From contig NC_040016.1 in assembly GCF_000972845.2 (NCBI RefSeq), positions 381,105 through 445,104 of the forward strand: DNA of 64,000 nucleotides. Reading direction: 5' to 3'. How positions within the stretch are numbered: the stretch's first letter is position 1; each line of letters opens with the position of its first letter. This document shows, in pieces, positions 26,901 to 39,127 of this stretch. Both the position numbers and the translations under genes were made by a program. Source of the DNA: Larimichthys crocea. Lineage: Eukaryota > Chordata > Actinopteri > Sciaenidae. The notes below the pieces were generated by a model. It saw nothing but the letters and a program-made list of their open reading frames with translations. It made no database searches and was not told where the DNA came from.

Positions 26901-29900
26901 ATTCCACGGAGCGCGGCTGCAACTTGTTCTGGCTGTGACGTGTTCCCGCTGTGGTGTGGCCGGCAGAGCTGATCGCACTCTGGACAATAATTGTGATTCC
27001 AGCAGAAGAGCCGTTTCAGAAGAGCACAACAAGCAGCTCTCCGTTCTAGTCGTAGCACCCCCCACAAAAATAGACCAGCTTTGTTAAGCAGAACAGAACA
27101 GATAGAGCAGGCAGGAAGTCAGACACACAAACGGCATAGAGAATACGGTTAATTTTCATAATAAAACAACCTGCACAGACTGTAGCCTACTTACATATGT
27201 TAGAAACACATACACCAAGAAAAAATGACCAAATCTAAGTAAGTTAACAAAGTCTGGCAGGCAAAACACTCTTGAAGGGTATGCAGCTACATGAAGAACG
27301 GTCACAGAGCCATGCCCGGTGGATTTTAGGAATTACAAGCTGGGCAAAGAGGATTTTTACTGGTACTTAAAGACTCACCCCTGATTTACGGTAACTTAGA
27401 CACTTCATGATGCTTATAATTCAAAATAACACTAAAAGGCATCGTAGACAAACTACACAAGGGCTTCACCTCAATGAAGAAAAGATCTACAAATGACATT
27501 ACGCAGCGCTGGGAAAATGAAGCTAGAGGAAATGTGGCTTCATGTATTGAAACCCAGACTACTTCCACTAACTCTCCGCTTTGAAAGGATTTCTGCTGGA
27601 AAAATCTGATACGTTTTGTTACTGCCATCAAACCAGAGATCTAAAATTAACGGGTCTTAGCATTCCTGCAGGAGGGAAAATATATACTCTTTGAAAATCA
27701 CTGATGGATGCTAGATCCAAATGAAATGTCTTCAAATGTCTAAAACAGTCACACAGTAACTTCCTTTAATACGATCTTACTTATCAGAGGAGTCAGTGTC
27801 GTGAGCCTCCCTCCTCTCGGGCCGGTCCTCTTTGTGGTCAGAGGAGGAAGAGGAGCGATGGAGGCTCCGCCGGGAGTGTTTCCTCCTCGGCTGCTCCCTC
27901 TCTGGGGGGTCACGTTCCTCGTGCTCTGCGATCCCTCCTTCCATGTTGCTCTCCACGTAGGGGTAGGCCACCAGGTTGATGTAACCGTCAGAGTCGTCTT
28001 CGAAACAGACCAGCACCACACCTGACAGGACAGAGCAAAATACAGACGGGATGTTTTAGAAATAACTGACATATTTATGACAGAGAACAGAGAAATGTGT
28101 AAGTGTAAGCTAGTGCTCTGCACCAAATGAGGGAATATCTTCTGGAAGTCTCCAGAACCAAAGCTCTTCTGGAGGTCATGGTGGAACAACACCTTACACA
28201 ACACTTAATGTTGGATTTTGATGTAATTTGTCATCCATCTGTATATCAAGACATAGGAAATGTACTGGAAATTCAATTGAGAGATTGTTTATAGATTTAA
28301 CTCCCAGATAGGTTTTATTTAAACATTAAGATGTTATTTTTGGCTGTACAAAATGAGGAGCATCTCTTCCTTGCTAAGTGAGACACTGAACATCCTCCCT
28401 GTTTGTTCAAATTGAATTTTGCTCGCAGTTTGCTCACTGGAGGGAAATCAGCTCCAAAGATCAAGACCAAGCTGGACTCCTTCACCACTTCCACCTCCAC
28501 AATACAAGAAGAAATTTAATATGATAACGTCGGAACAGTTTCTGGATGAAACAACCTTGACAGATTCAAAAAGTCGTCTGAGCAGCTGTCTGTCTGCTGT
28601 TATTTAATCAGCAGGACAATGGTAGTGGGCAGAGATCCAGCGCTAAATATAGACTCCTTATGGGCCACTGTTGTCATGGCACTGGAACCCACAACACCAG
28701 CAGGGTGAACTGGTGGAATACAGACATACTAGTAACTGCAGGTCAGTGTACTGGGAATATATCCACCATGGGTCATGTAAAGTAGCTCAGTATGCTGGAG
28801 GCACTAAGCAGCAGCAAGTCCACACCAAGTTTTATTTTCATTAACTGATATAAAATCAGCAAAATGAAATACAAGTTAACGTGTTCACATCTGTTACATG
28901 AATATTAAGAGATAAACAGTCAGTGCCACTAATTCTCCAGTCGAGTGCTATTAAACAACTGCAGAAGAAGAGGGAGGTTACAGTCTCCTCATTATCATTT
29001 CTGTCTCTTCAATGGAAATATGAGTTGATTTTGATTTCCCAAATTTAAAAAGCGGATACATATAGGTGGATAGAAACCAGGCAGCAACCTCCATGGCTGC
29101 AGAAGTGCTTAAAACTGTATTTCCTCCAGCGGCCACTTGAGGCTGGCTACAGAAGTTATAAAGCTGTATAAACTAAACACATGTTTACAGCCCGGTACAA
29201 AAAACAGTTTTGGTCTCTAAACACATGTTTACAGCCCGGTACAAAAAACAGTTTTGGTCTCTATAGTTCATTTCCCCGTTCATTACAACTGTACTGAGGG
29301 TGAATTTTTATACAACTCACCTGTTTTAATTATATTGAGGCCTAAAGTTATGCAGAATTAACAGCGTGGACAGGTAAGCACTTGATAGTGTAGTCTTGAC
29401 AGCTGCTGTTACAGATGGCTTATTTAAGCACCCAGGCGTCATTCGGCCTGTTTTAGATCTGCCAATAATCAATGTTTTTGATATTCAGATTAGCTGGGCG
29501 GCAGAAGAAGCAGTGCATCAAACATGGCAGCGGCCAGCGCTGCATGTTTTCGGCTTCAAAATGGCAATTCGGAAACCTGTGATGTCACTCATGCTCTGTC
29601 TGAGTCTGCTCTGTCACAGTCTTGTTTTTGGACGAGTCAGGTTGCTGACAAGTCAGTGGCCAGTAAGCTGGCTTGGAAGCTGGACTGAGAAAAAAAAGGA
29701 ACCGTTCCAAAACAATGTGTACCATTCTGTGGAAATTAGGTTTATGTACACCTCGAAAGACTTTACAAGAGGTCTAATCTAGCACAATAAATGAAAACAC
29801 TTGATTTCTATTTTACAGTGCGTCCAAAAACAGCACACTCAAAAAGCACGTTACTAGGGACGTGCTGTATCATATTGTTTACGACAATACCTGTATAATT

Positions 29901-32825
29901 TTTAACAAGATGAAAGAAAAATGTTTGGACGTGTTGCTGTAATGGCGTCAAACCAATAACACACAAAGCAACAAGTGTGGCTGAGAGCGAAAGTTTCAAA
30001 AAGCAGGAGCGACTTCAGTAGTGGCCGCGTGGCTGTGGATTGGTTACAAATATCAGATGTACAAGAAACTATGATAACATCAAAGTGCAGGAAGGAGGCT
30101 ACACAACAAACTTATTTAACCACCTCAACCATCTGCACCCTGTTGAGTAAGGCCCGATTGAGGGAGAGCTCTAGTTTTAGTAGAAATAAAGTCAATGCAA
30201 AAATACCAAAAACTCACAGATCACAGGATGAACATTTAAATAAATAATAAAAGGTGCAAGCCAAACAAAAATACAAACTGTGCATCAGATCCAACACAAA
30301 TACAGTATCACTGCTTCTGATGGCACATTTATTATTTTTCAAGGCTCTGAGTGAACACAGAAATTGTTTGCTAGGTAGTGTGATTAGGTCTGGTCTGGTC
30401 AAGGACTACTTCATGAAAACATAAAAACATAAATAATGCCACAAATAAAAATGCCACAATGCAACTCGACCAACAACAGTACAGTTGGAGATTAGGGCAC
30501 CTTAATAACCCCTAAATCCCTCTGGACATGGCTGAGTGATGTCTCAGCCACGATGCTGTTTTGGTCTGTTGTCCACGCGGCTTCATACAACACCAGGAGT
30601 GTTTCAGATGTGGAGCAATTTGCCCACAAGACTTTGTTACTTTGCTCAGATTTGGTGATTTTTATTTTTGTTTATGTCATGCAGCAACCTCCATGGCTGT
30701 GAGGTAAAACAGAAAAAAACTGCAGTTCCTCAAACATCCACTTGAGGCTGGCTCCAGAATTAAGTCAGTCTCGATAGGCCCCCAAGTTAAAATGTCCAAC
30801 TTCACAGAAGAAATAAACATGTTTACAGCCTGGTACAAAAAACAGTGTTGGTCTCAACAGATAATTTCCCCGTTCATAACAACCTGTTCAAATTATATTA
30901 AGGCTTAAAGTTATGAATAATTAACAGCGTGGCTGCTTTGATTGACAGGTGGGTGCTGTTACAAATGGCTTGTTTGTGCAATGAGGCATCATTCAGCCAG
31001 TGTCAGGTCCACCAATGTTCCATGTCTTTGCCCATTTTTTGATTAGCCAGGAGGCAGTAATGTCATCAATAATTACCTTGAATATCATCATTATTTCAGC
31101 ACCACACTGCACACCCTTACTGCATAGTTTCCTGCGTGACCTCACTACATGTAACCTGCTTAGTATCAGCATGTTGTATTCAACTGTAACACGGCTTGTG
31201 TTTCGTCGCACTTTCCTGCCAAACCTTCTTCAAGGCAGACAAACTAATGTATCACAGTAATGACTGCATTCCATTGAAGTGTTTCAGTGTCAGGGCTGTT
31301 TGGGTTGTGGGCCCACTGTCGTGACATCTAAACGGAACAGAGCCACCGTTAATGTTATTATTTCCAGCTTCTCCATCTACCATCAAACGTCTCTTCATCT
31401 CCCACCTCACTTCATTGCTGCCTGCCCACGCCTCCGTCTTTCGTCAGTGTCTCATCTCTTACATAGTTTACTAAAATGATAAATAGGTCACATACGTGCA
31501 GGAGAGGAAGAGGTGTGTGTTCGCTGGCTGTCAAAGTGTGTTTGGGTCCGTTACTACAGCAAAAGCAAGTGGAAGCAGCTACAGTATGTGCCAGATGATG
31601 AAGAGCAGAGCAGCTAAACCACTTCACTGCCAGTAAACATCCGTACTTCTGTCTTTCTCTTCGGCCTGTCTGCCTCTCAGTCTGCCACCAAATCCGGAGA
31701 GTAAAGAATATTTAGAACAGTGTTTGAATCATGGGTACCTGGAGAGAGGGCGATGGCTGAGCTCCCCTAAAAGAGACCTGGGCTCCTCAGAAGACAACAA
31801 AACTGTCTGTCTGAGATTAATAACCCACTATGACATTGTAATACAGAAAAGGTATCTCTGCACACATGAATGTGAGACAGATACATTGCAGGGTAGTAAA
31901 AGCTGAATAAAACCGTCTTATTTCATATTTAATAAAGCAATTCAGTCAAAAGAATTCAGTCTAGACGTTGTGTGCACAGTCACTTCTATTCAAAACATTT
32001 CTAAAACTACAATGAATATTATAACCAACAGAAATAGGATTCAATAATTCTTAAGTGCAGTCGTTTTAAATGTGTTTGCGGCTTTTTGAGTTGGTCTTTA
32101 TCGTCTGTCGGTAACCTAACTGATGTAGATGTTAGCACGGTGTGTTTTTATGTATTATGATTCTGGGCTGCTTTCATATTGTACTGTTTTGTTTGTGACT
32201 CTGGTGTCACATTTGATGGATTTATAAATAAATTCAGCTGTAATTTTGTGATGTGGCTGTATAGGAATGGGCCACAACAAGACAGCTGTTGACACTACAA
32301 GGATACGCTAATGAGAAATGTGCCTATGTTTAAGCTTTAGATGACTTATCACGGTGTCCCATTTCACATATGATTGTACTTGTATTTAAACTTTTTTGTG
32401 AATGAACTCAACTGAATGTGCGTTCACAATCTAGAGTGGCTACACGTAAGTTTAGTTTATCTAACCAACAACTATTCCAGCTATGACAGACCGAATTTAA
32501 ATGAACAACTTGTTAATGATCGAAGACTAATATTTAACATCTTCTCTGCGGTGAAATATTATGGAACAATTCCAAGAAGGCATATCATAAGGCTCTACTC
32601 AAGCCCATCTGACAATACGGCTGTGTGAGTATATTACTCAAAAGTAGAGGTTCATAGAAGAAGTTCCAACAAATCCATCAGTGAGTAGAGACTGACCTTT
32701 ATATTCTGGAGTAAACTCCTTCATTTCTGGAGGCAGGGACTCGTAGAAACGCTGCTCTCTGCTGATCAGAGGCTTACACACTGTGTGGTCGTCATAACGC
32801 ATCATGCTGGTGTGACCTCCCACCT

Positions 32826-32893
<68 letters not shown>

Positions 32894-33076
32894 GCAACAT
32901 AAACTTAAATATCTACTTAAATACCAAGATTTTCTCTGTAACACGTCATTCCTACCCACCTGATGTATGAAGGGTTCCAGTGGAACGCCTCCTACTCGTG
33001 GTCGAAGTGAAGCCCCTCCCCCTGACCCCACCCCCTGTAGCTTGTTGTCCATGTTGTTGGTGTGAGGGAGGCACAT
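23906..33076 (-). CDS. ip6k1: inositol hexakisphosphate kinase 1, complete
   Basis: Coding exons, minus strand: 33076-32960, 32823-32697, 28021-27781, 26834-26653, 25527-25352, 25132-24899, 24421-23906 (1593 nt, 530 aa). IP6K adds a pyrophosphate at the 5 position of InsP6, making 5-InsP7, in cytosol and nucleus. The inositol-kinase signature PCILDLKMG (about 237-245) and the metal-binding IDFAHS (about 486) are intact. The N-terminal block [17 protein letters not shown], the basic [16 protein letters not shown] segment and the middle SEVPFQMLD match IP6K1 rather than IP6K2 or IP6K3. At 530 aa it is longer than the human protein (441 aa): a Pro/Ser-rich linker at about 360-480 accounts for the difference. 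Exon 4 must use the acceptor at 26835; a second AG eight bases further in breaks the frame. Confidence 0.95.
26930..27290 (+). repeat. dispersed repeat, partner of 46770-47145
   Basis: Shares 'cgtttcagaa', 'aggaagtcagacaca', 'catagagaat', 'aataaaac' and 'aacaaagtctggcaggcaaa' in order with the element near 46770-47145. Lies in ip6k1 intron 3. Probably non-autonomous DNA transposon debris. Confidence 0.65.
29081..29640 (+). repeat. 'CCTCCATGG' repeat family, copy 1
   Basis: Starts 'gcagcaacctccatggctg', continues 'ccacttgaggctggcta', 'tttacagcccggtacaaaaa', 'tgagggtgaatttttata', 'tattgaggcctaaagttat', 'gctgctgttacagatggctt' and 'catcaaacatggcagcggcc'. Opposite strand to ip6k1. A 44-bp internal segment is duplicated in tandem at 29175-29262. 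Confidence 0.85.
30681..31095 (+). repeat. 'CCTCCATGG' repeat family, copy 2
   Basis: Same landmark order as copy 1: 'gcagcaacctccatggctgt', 'tttacagcctggtacaaaaa', 'gattgacaggtgggtgctgt', 'gattagccaggaggcagtaa'. In ip6k1 intron 2. Confidence 0.85.
32831..32890. repeat. (CA)30 microsatellite at ip6k1 exon 2 acceptor
   Basis: On the ip6k1 strand this is (TG)30 ending seven bases before the acceptor at 32824. It occupies the position of the polypyrimidine tract. Confidence 0.97.
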
Positions 33077-33105
33077 GGCTCCTGGCGGACGCGCTGCACC
33101 TCCTC
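32960..33105 (-). other. ip6k1: ip6k1 first coding exon with 5' leader segment
   Basis: The exon starts after the acceptor ctctgcag at 33106 and carries 29 bases of leader before the ATG at 33076-33074. The start codon context is gagccATGT: G at -3 by one base count, T at +4, so moderate. A second in-frame Met follows eight codons on (NNMDNK). Confidence 0.8.
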
Positions 33106-33889
33106 CTGCAGAGGAGAGAAGGATTTATCGGGCGTCAGAAAGAGAAACAAAAACGGACTATGCATTGTTTGAACCACTTCTTAGTCTGTTCAGATACAAT
33201 GTGATTTCGTACTGCGCCTGCTGCTGAACCACAGCTGCTGTTATGTTGTGTCTGAAAGGGCCACTACTTCTAAGGTCCAGTGCATAGTTTTGCTCAGGCA
33301 GCTGCTCTTACTAGGATACAAGTCTCAGTCATGATGCTGCACATCAGTTTCTCTTTGGGATATTAAAGTTTGTCAATCAATGCCAGAATGATACTTGAAA
33401 CCTAAATTTCAGAATTGGAAAGTTTTAATACAAAACCTGTAAAAGTCTTCAAATGTTAAACAGTGTATAAACATAAGCAGCTGCAATATCATGAATTAAA
33501 TCAGGAACAATCGGAACAAAGCAAGATAACAAGACTACAAATCTGTCCAGATGTTGTCAGATTTCAGTTCTCAGTGTACAAAGTCTTTGACACTTAGCAT
33601 TCATTGCAGTTTGAGCGAAGATGAAACACAAAAATCAACCTAAGCAACATCTTTCCCACTGCTGTCCTCTGTTACCTCTTTAATCTCTGTTTAGAAGAGA
33701 CAAAAAAGGTACAAGCAGGTTGTTACAGCTGTGGTTGCCTGGGTAACATGATTGGGCAACTTTGCCGCAGCAGTTAACAGCTACCTTGATCCTACTAACA
33801 ACCTGTGAGCAGTAAAAACTACTACTGATGAAAGACATCTGTGGGATCTCCACTGTAACACACTGAAGTAGTCACAGTGCTGGTCTTAC

Positions 33890-34140
33890 CTTCGGCATGG
33901 GCTCTGGTGTGCAGTGACGGGGAGGGGGGGGCACAGGGCACCACGGGCTGCTGGGAGCGCACGCCGGCCCCGGGGGGAGGCGGCGCCAGACCGAAAAACC
34001 ACCTCGCAAAGCCTTCGATCACAGTGCTCCACTCCACCGCCGGCAGCACAGAGACCCAATCGGGACAGGGGGTAGGGGGGCAGGGCTGGGTGGAGGGCAG
34101 GAGAAGCAGGGTGTCGTCTGTTAGGCAAGGTCACTGCTTC
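33890..34140 (-). other. ip6k1: probable ip6k1 5' exon (leader or N-terminal extension)
   Basis: Bounded on the minus strand by a strong acceptor (tttcctctctctacag, ending 34141) and donor AAG|GTAAGA at 33889. Very GC-rich. Joined to 33105 it keeps a frame open from after a TGA at 34131-34133, through the exon, into the ip6k1 ATG: 90 codons with no stop but no ATG. Read as leader this is a 5'UTR exon; read as coding it would extend the kinase N-terminus. A second frame is open as well, so GC content may explain both. Confidence 0.6.
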
Positions 34141-34359
34141 CTGTAGAGAGAGGAAATTACACCGTGTTAAGTTTAATTGTTTGATATTTAAAGCTGCATT
34201 TCAGTGTAGGATTTAGTGGCATCTTGCAATCCACATCTTACCATGAAAGAAAATCTTGACACAAAACACTCCACCTCTAACTGTCAATTGATCTGTAAAA
34301 CCAAAACTATGAGATGAAAGAGGCTAAAGTGCTCTGTAGAGTTGAAGGGAACTTGAGAT

Positions 34360-34592
34360 CACTGGTTCTCAAACTGTGGCCCAAGTACCACTGGTGGTAT
34401 GCAAGACTCCTTGAGTGGTACGTGGAGGAAACTCTGAAATATATATATTTTTTTAATTAAATTAACTAATTTAGAAACAATTAACAAAACACTACAACAT
34501 TTTGAATAAAACTTCTAAAATGGTGATACTTGGAGAGATGAATATTTTCTGAGGTGGTACGTGATGTAAAAAGTTTTAAAAAACACTGCATG
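34360..34592. mobile_element. short hAT-like MITE
   Basis: Inverted ends 'cactggttctcaaactgtgg' and 'aagttttaaaaaacactgc' with 'gtggtacgtg' inside; AT-rich centre. Typical hAT-derived non-autonomous element in ip6k1's large 5' intron. Confidence 0.75.
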
Positions 34593-36373
34593 AGATTGAT
34601 GATTAATTTAATATAAAGTTGTTTTTCAAAATAAAGGTCAAGTTTTTCTCAGGAGCTCTGATATAAACCTTTGGAGGTCGCTGGCAGTGACATATATCCC
34701 GGAAAAAACTGCGTGATAAGATCTCTGACACTCTATGTTTCATTATGTTACCCATCAAACAGTTTTGATCCAAATGAGTCAGAACCAAAACAAAAACACA
34801 GTTTTCTCGGCACATCACTACATCTGACATCAAATGTTTCCACACGTCAACTTCAACCACAAAGCATACACAAAAACATGTTTTGGTTGAGCATGACAAC
34901 AGAACGTCGTCCTGTACATGATTTCTGCTGCGACTGTCGGCTTCTAACGATGTGGAGTATTTACAATGAGACTCCTTTTGACTTCATCTGAGGTCTCTGC
35001 TGATGATTTGAATTTTAAAACATCAGTGATCTGAGAGGATTCAGGATTTATGCTCCAGTAAGCAGTCAGCACCCACTTTCACAAATACAACGTGAATGAA
35101 ATCAAAGCCTGTCTGTTGCCGAGTAACACCTAAAAAAAAAAAAAAAAAAACCCCAACACAATTATATATAATTAGCATTTGAAACAAAGACACTAGAGAT
35201 GATAATAATAGAGTACAACAGCAGAATGTTCTGCAATTAACACATCAAAGCTGAAGATGCCTCACAAACCGTCATTGAGCTTGTTTGGAAAACCACGTGA
35301 ATTTGTATTTCTTTCAAATTACGAAAGAGAAGATGGTCTACTCTTTAAAAATGTATATTAATTAAAGGTTCCTAAAAAAATCATATGATCTGGTGAATCA
35401 TCATGGTTATGGTGCAAACTGGATGATTGCCTCATGCACAAAGCCAGAGACTAAAGAAATTACAGCTTGGTGTGGAAGAACTTGACTGGCCTGCACAGAG
35501 CACTCAGAGTCCATCCAGTATGTTAGACATGAACTAGTATACTGTCTGTGAGCCAGAACTGATCACCAAAACACCATTAACACCAAATTCTTGTGGGTAA
35601 CCTCCCGAGCAGAGTGGAGGCTGTTAGGCTACATTCAGACAGGATGCAGCGAAAACGTTTCCGCCAAAAAATGTAGTGACTTGCAGTCGAGAAGTTGAGC
35701 CGGATCCAACTTCTGGAAAAACCCAGCAGATTAATGCTCCTGATTTGGTCCACACACTGTGGACACCTGAACGTTTCATGCACGTATCATGCACGTCAGA
35801 GCTGCTATAAGATGACTCATCACTGCCTGCGTGAAGACATGAGAGAAGGAGGAGGATTGGAGGAGAGGAGCAGCCCCACTAATGATGTCATAGCCTGCTT
35901 TGTGTGTGTTCTTGAAGGCATCATCTGGTGAGTTTCATAGTTGTAGTGAGGCATGACGCATGATGATGCGGGCTCAAAATAATGGAGTTAACACAGCGTT
36001 TCCCACACACAGGCTTTACTTGAGTGGGCGGTTCAGGTATATTAACATACGTCCAAATATATGGCGATGTATTTCACACATGCTCTGCAGATAAACACCG
36101 GGAGAGACAGAGAGATGGTCTGTGGTATTACCCTAAAACACAGAAATATGAACAATTTACAAGCACAGCGCAGGTACAGTAACAGTAAACACACCTGGTT
36201 TCAGTTCATCATTTCAACATGCCACCTGCTGTGGTGAAAACAGTATCACAGCTGAGCCACGTGTTGTTAGGGTTTGTTTTTGTTTGTTTGTATTTAGAGC
36301 GCCATCTTAAAACATGCTGAGCGTAGGGCCACCGACCAAGAGTGAGAGCATGCTGGCCAGGGAGACAGAAAGA

Positions 36374-36710
36374 GGCAGTATAGTCAGTATAAAGAATGGA
36401 CATGACGAGTGACGTCACCCACAAGTCTCTGAAGCACCAACATACATGTGGCTCTGGCTGCTGCCATGTTGGTTGTACTGCCTCTTCCGCCTCTTGGCTG
36501 ATCTACATATCAGCAAAGACATCTTTGAATCTGAATAAATGAATTAGCTGAGACCAAAACTGTTTTTTGTACCGGGCTGTAAACATTATTATTTGGACAT
36601 TTTAACATGGGGACTTGTGGAAACTGTCTTGTTCTGTAGCCAACCTCAAGTGGCTGCTCGAAAACTTACAGTTATTAGCACTTCCGCATTGGCTCAATTT
36701 CTTGTCGCTT
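36374..36710 (-). repeat. 'CCTCCATGG' repeat family, inverted copy
   Basis: Reverse complement of the family: 'gtataaagaatggacatgac', 'gacgtcacccaca', 'accaaaactgttttttgtac', 'gccaacctcaagtggctgc'. It retains the end that is worn away in the other copies. Confidence 0.8.
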
Positions 36711-36826
36711 GGTCAAGACGTGCAGGGATGTGTGTAAGTAAATAATAAATAACCTACAAATAAAATACTACATCTTGTTTAACTCTGAGAAAACATAAAG
36801 ATAACTCATTTTTACCGCATACAAGA

Positions 36827-37175
36827 CATTACATTGCATTTAGCAGACGCTTTTATCCAAAGCGACTTACAGAGGAGGACATAAGCTGAGAAAGGTGTAA
36901 AGGAGCACAGAGTAGTTGTTAGTTTTGTTAGGCAGGGAAGCATTCTCGAAACAGAAAGGTTTTTACAAGTTTTTTAAAGGTCGAAAGGGATGTTGCTGTT
37001 CTAGTAGCCGTTGGTAGGTCATTCCACCATTTGGGGACAACCACAGAGAAGAGTTTAGAGTGACCTCGCTTTGCGAGAGGTGAGGGTACAACTAGACGGT
37101 TTGTATGAGCGGAGCGTAGCGCCCTGGTCGGGACGTGAGCCTTTAGTAAGACGCTGAGATAGGCAGGGGCAGATC
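36827..37175 (+). repeat. dispersed teleost repeat ('atccaaagcgactta' type)
   Basis: 'catttagcagacgcttttat' then 'ccaaagcgacttacagagga', 'gtaggtcattccaccatttg', 'cacagagaagagtttagagt', 'gatcctgcctatttc'. A widespread fish repeat; a fragment of the same head is in rps23 intron 1 at 4262. Confidence 0.75.
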
Positions 37176-38628
37176 CTGCCTATTTCATCTTTAATTTTAT
37201 TTATATAGAGCTATATCATGACAAAAATTATCTCATGACACTTAATATAGAGCAGACTGTCTGCTCTCTTTTAAATATTATTTACAGAAACCTAACATTT
37301 CCCACCATGAGCAAGCACTTGGCGACAGAGGTGAGGAAGACTTCCTTTAATGAATCAGAAAGTTTCTTCACATTTCCAATAGAATGAAGCGAGGCATGAA
37401 AAAGTTCCTGTGATTTAAAATTATATCATATTGATCACCCTGCTCCATCTCTCACCACTGGGCCACCACAACTCGATTAACCTGTTAGCGGCCCAAGTGT
37501 GTACAGCACACAAGGGAAATGTTGACTCCAACAGTAGCAAAGAAACTACTATACAGAGAGGCGATTACATCATGTAAACACTGTATATTGAAGGGCTGCA
37601 GTCCACAAGAAAGGGGATGAACTTCCCCACAAAAACGAAGTGTGCCACTTAGTGACTGCACCAAAACAAGAGCTTGTTTTTAAAGCACTGTGATAAAAAT
37701 CTTGGTAATAAACAAGTAAAAATACTACTTAGCGTCCAGAATTTTATCAGTGACTACTCTCTTTTTGACTTTGACATTTCTTTGTGCTATAAGTGAGCTG
37801 CTTAAATGCAGAGCTGCAGGCACCAGATTCCGAAAAAAACTCAAACCTCCTACATGTCATTGAGGTAAGAAATGCCTTTAACTACACTGTTCCTGTTGTA
37901 GAAAAACACAGTGGCACCAGGCCCACATCACAGGCTCCGATCACAGCACGTGTTTAGCCACGATGGAAACAGTCTGATCTCAAGTCACGATCCAAGGTTG
38001 ACCAAGTCATGAGCCATGAGCCCCAGACGCAGGCTGGAACACACATTCACGCACACACAGAAGGTAAACAGTGTTTCCCATGAGCAATGAAATCTAAAAT
38101 TAGCAGCAAACAGTAAACATCAGCTCACATCTGTTCTGGGATCAGTGAAATCACCCTGATGATCCACGACTTCTAAAATTCCAGTGCATTCAACAACAAA
38201 CACAGAAACACTTCAAAATACAAACACGCCCACTGTGACTGGGTGGACTGTCGTCCAGCTAAATACTCACATATTTAGGATGTGCCAAGAGAACCTTTGA
38301 ATGGCTAAAAATGTAATGATTATTCAACATATCAATAGATCAATAGAAAATTCATGTTTTGCATGGGACAGCAATGTCAGTCTGTCAGTTGGTGATCCTC
38401 TGACTTTTCCTTCAGCACCTTTCAGCACATGAATAATGGTCATAGTCTTTTACCACCATCGACATTTAATTTTTCCTGCAAAACTAATGAAATTCCCATC
38501 AGCCTCAGCTGCATATTGTGTTTAGAGCTAATTGGCAAATTAAGAAGATAAACTAAACAAAGAAAGAAAACAAGGTTTTTAGCATTTAACGTGAATGCTA
38601 AAAATCAACATGTTAGCATGCTGATCAA

Positions 38629-39127
38629 GCAGCAACCTCCATGTCTGTGAGGTGAAGCCAATGCAGAAGTGCCAAAAACTGTAACACCTCAAACATCCAA
38701 CCTGAGGCTGGCTACAGAACAAGTCAGTCTCCATAAGCCCCCACGTTAAAATGTGCAACTTCACAGCAGAAATAAGCATGTTTACAGCCTGGTACAATTT
38801 TTGGTCTCTGTAGCTAATTTCCATATTCATGACAAATATACTGAGGGTGAATTTTTATAGAGCTCATCTGTTCATATTATATTAAGGCTTAAAGTTATGC
38901 AGAGGTACCAGTGTGGCAACTTTGATTGATAGGTCGATGCCTTGTTTGACCACCCAGGCATCATTTGCCCTGCCTTAGTTCCACCAATAATCTGACAATA
39001 TTCAGATTAGACAGGAGGCTGAAGAACCGTACATCTAACATGGCGATGGTCAGAGCCACTTAATTTCAGAACAGAGCTATGAATGACATGTATCCTAACC
39101 ACATGCATGCTCTGTCCATTCGTAGAG
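38629..39127 (+). repeat. 'CCTCCATGG' repeat family, copy 3
   Basis: 'gcagcaacctccatgtctgt', 'gaggtgaagccaatgcagaa', 'cctgaggctggctacagaac', 'catgttagcagcctg'-type middle and 'cataatggcgatggtcagag'-type end, degraded. In the ip6k1 5' intron. Confidence 0.8.

Noticed and set aside
32638..33076. Open frames with long Cys-Val runs on the minus strand
   Set aside because: They read through the (TG)30 repeat in ip6k1 intron 1; only the exon parts are coding.
33877..34146. Plus-strand 89-codon frame
   Set aside because: Antisense to the GC-rich ip6k1 leader exon, with no splice sites or start context of its own.
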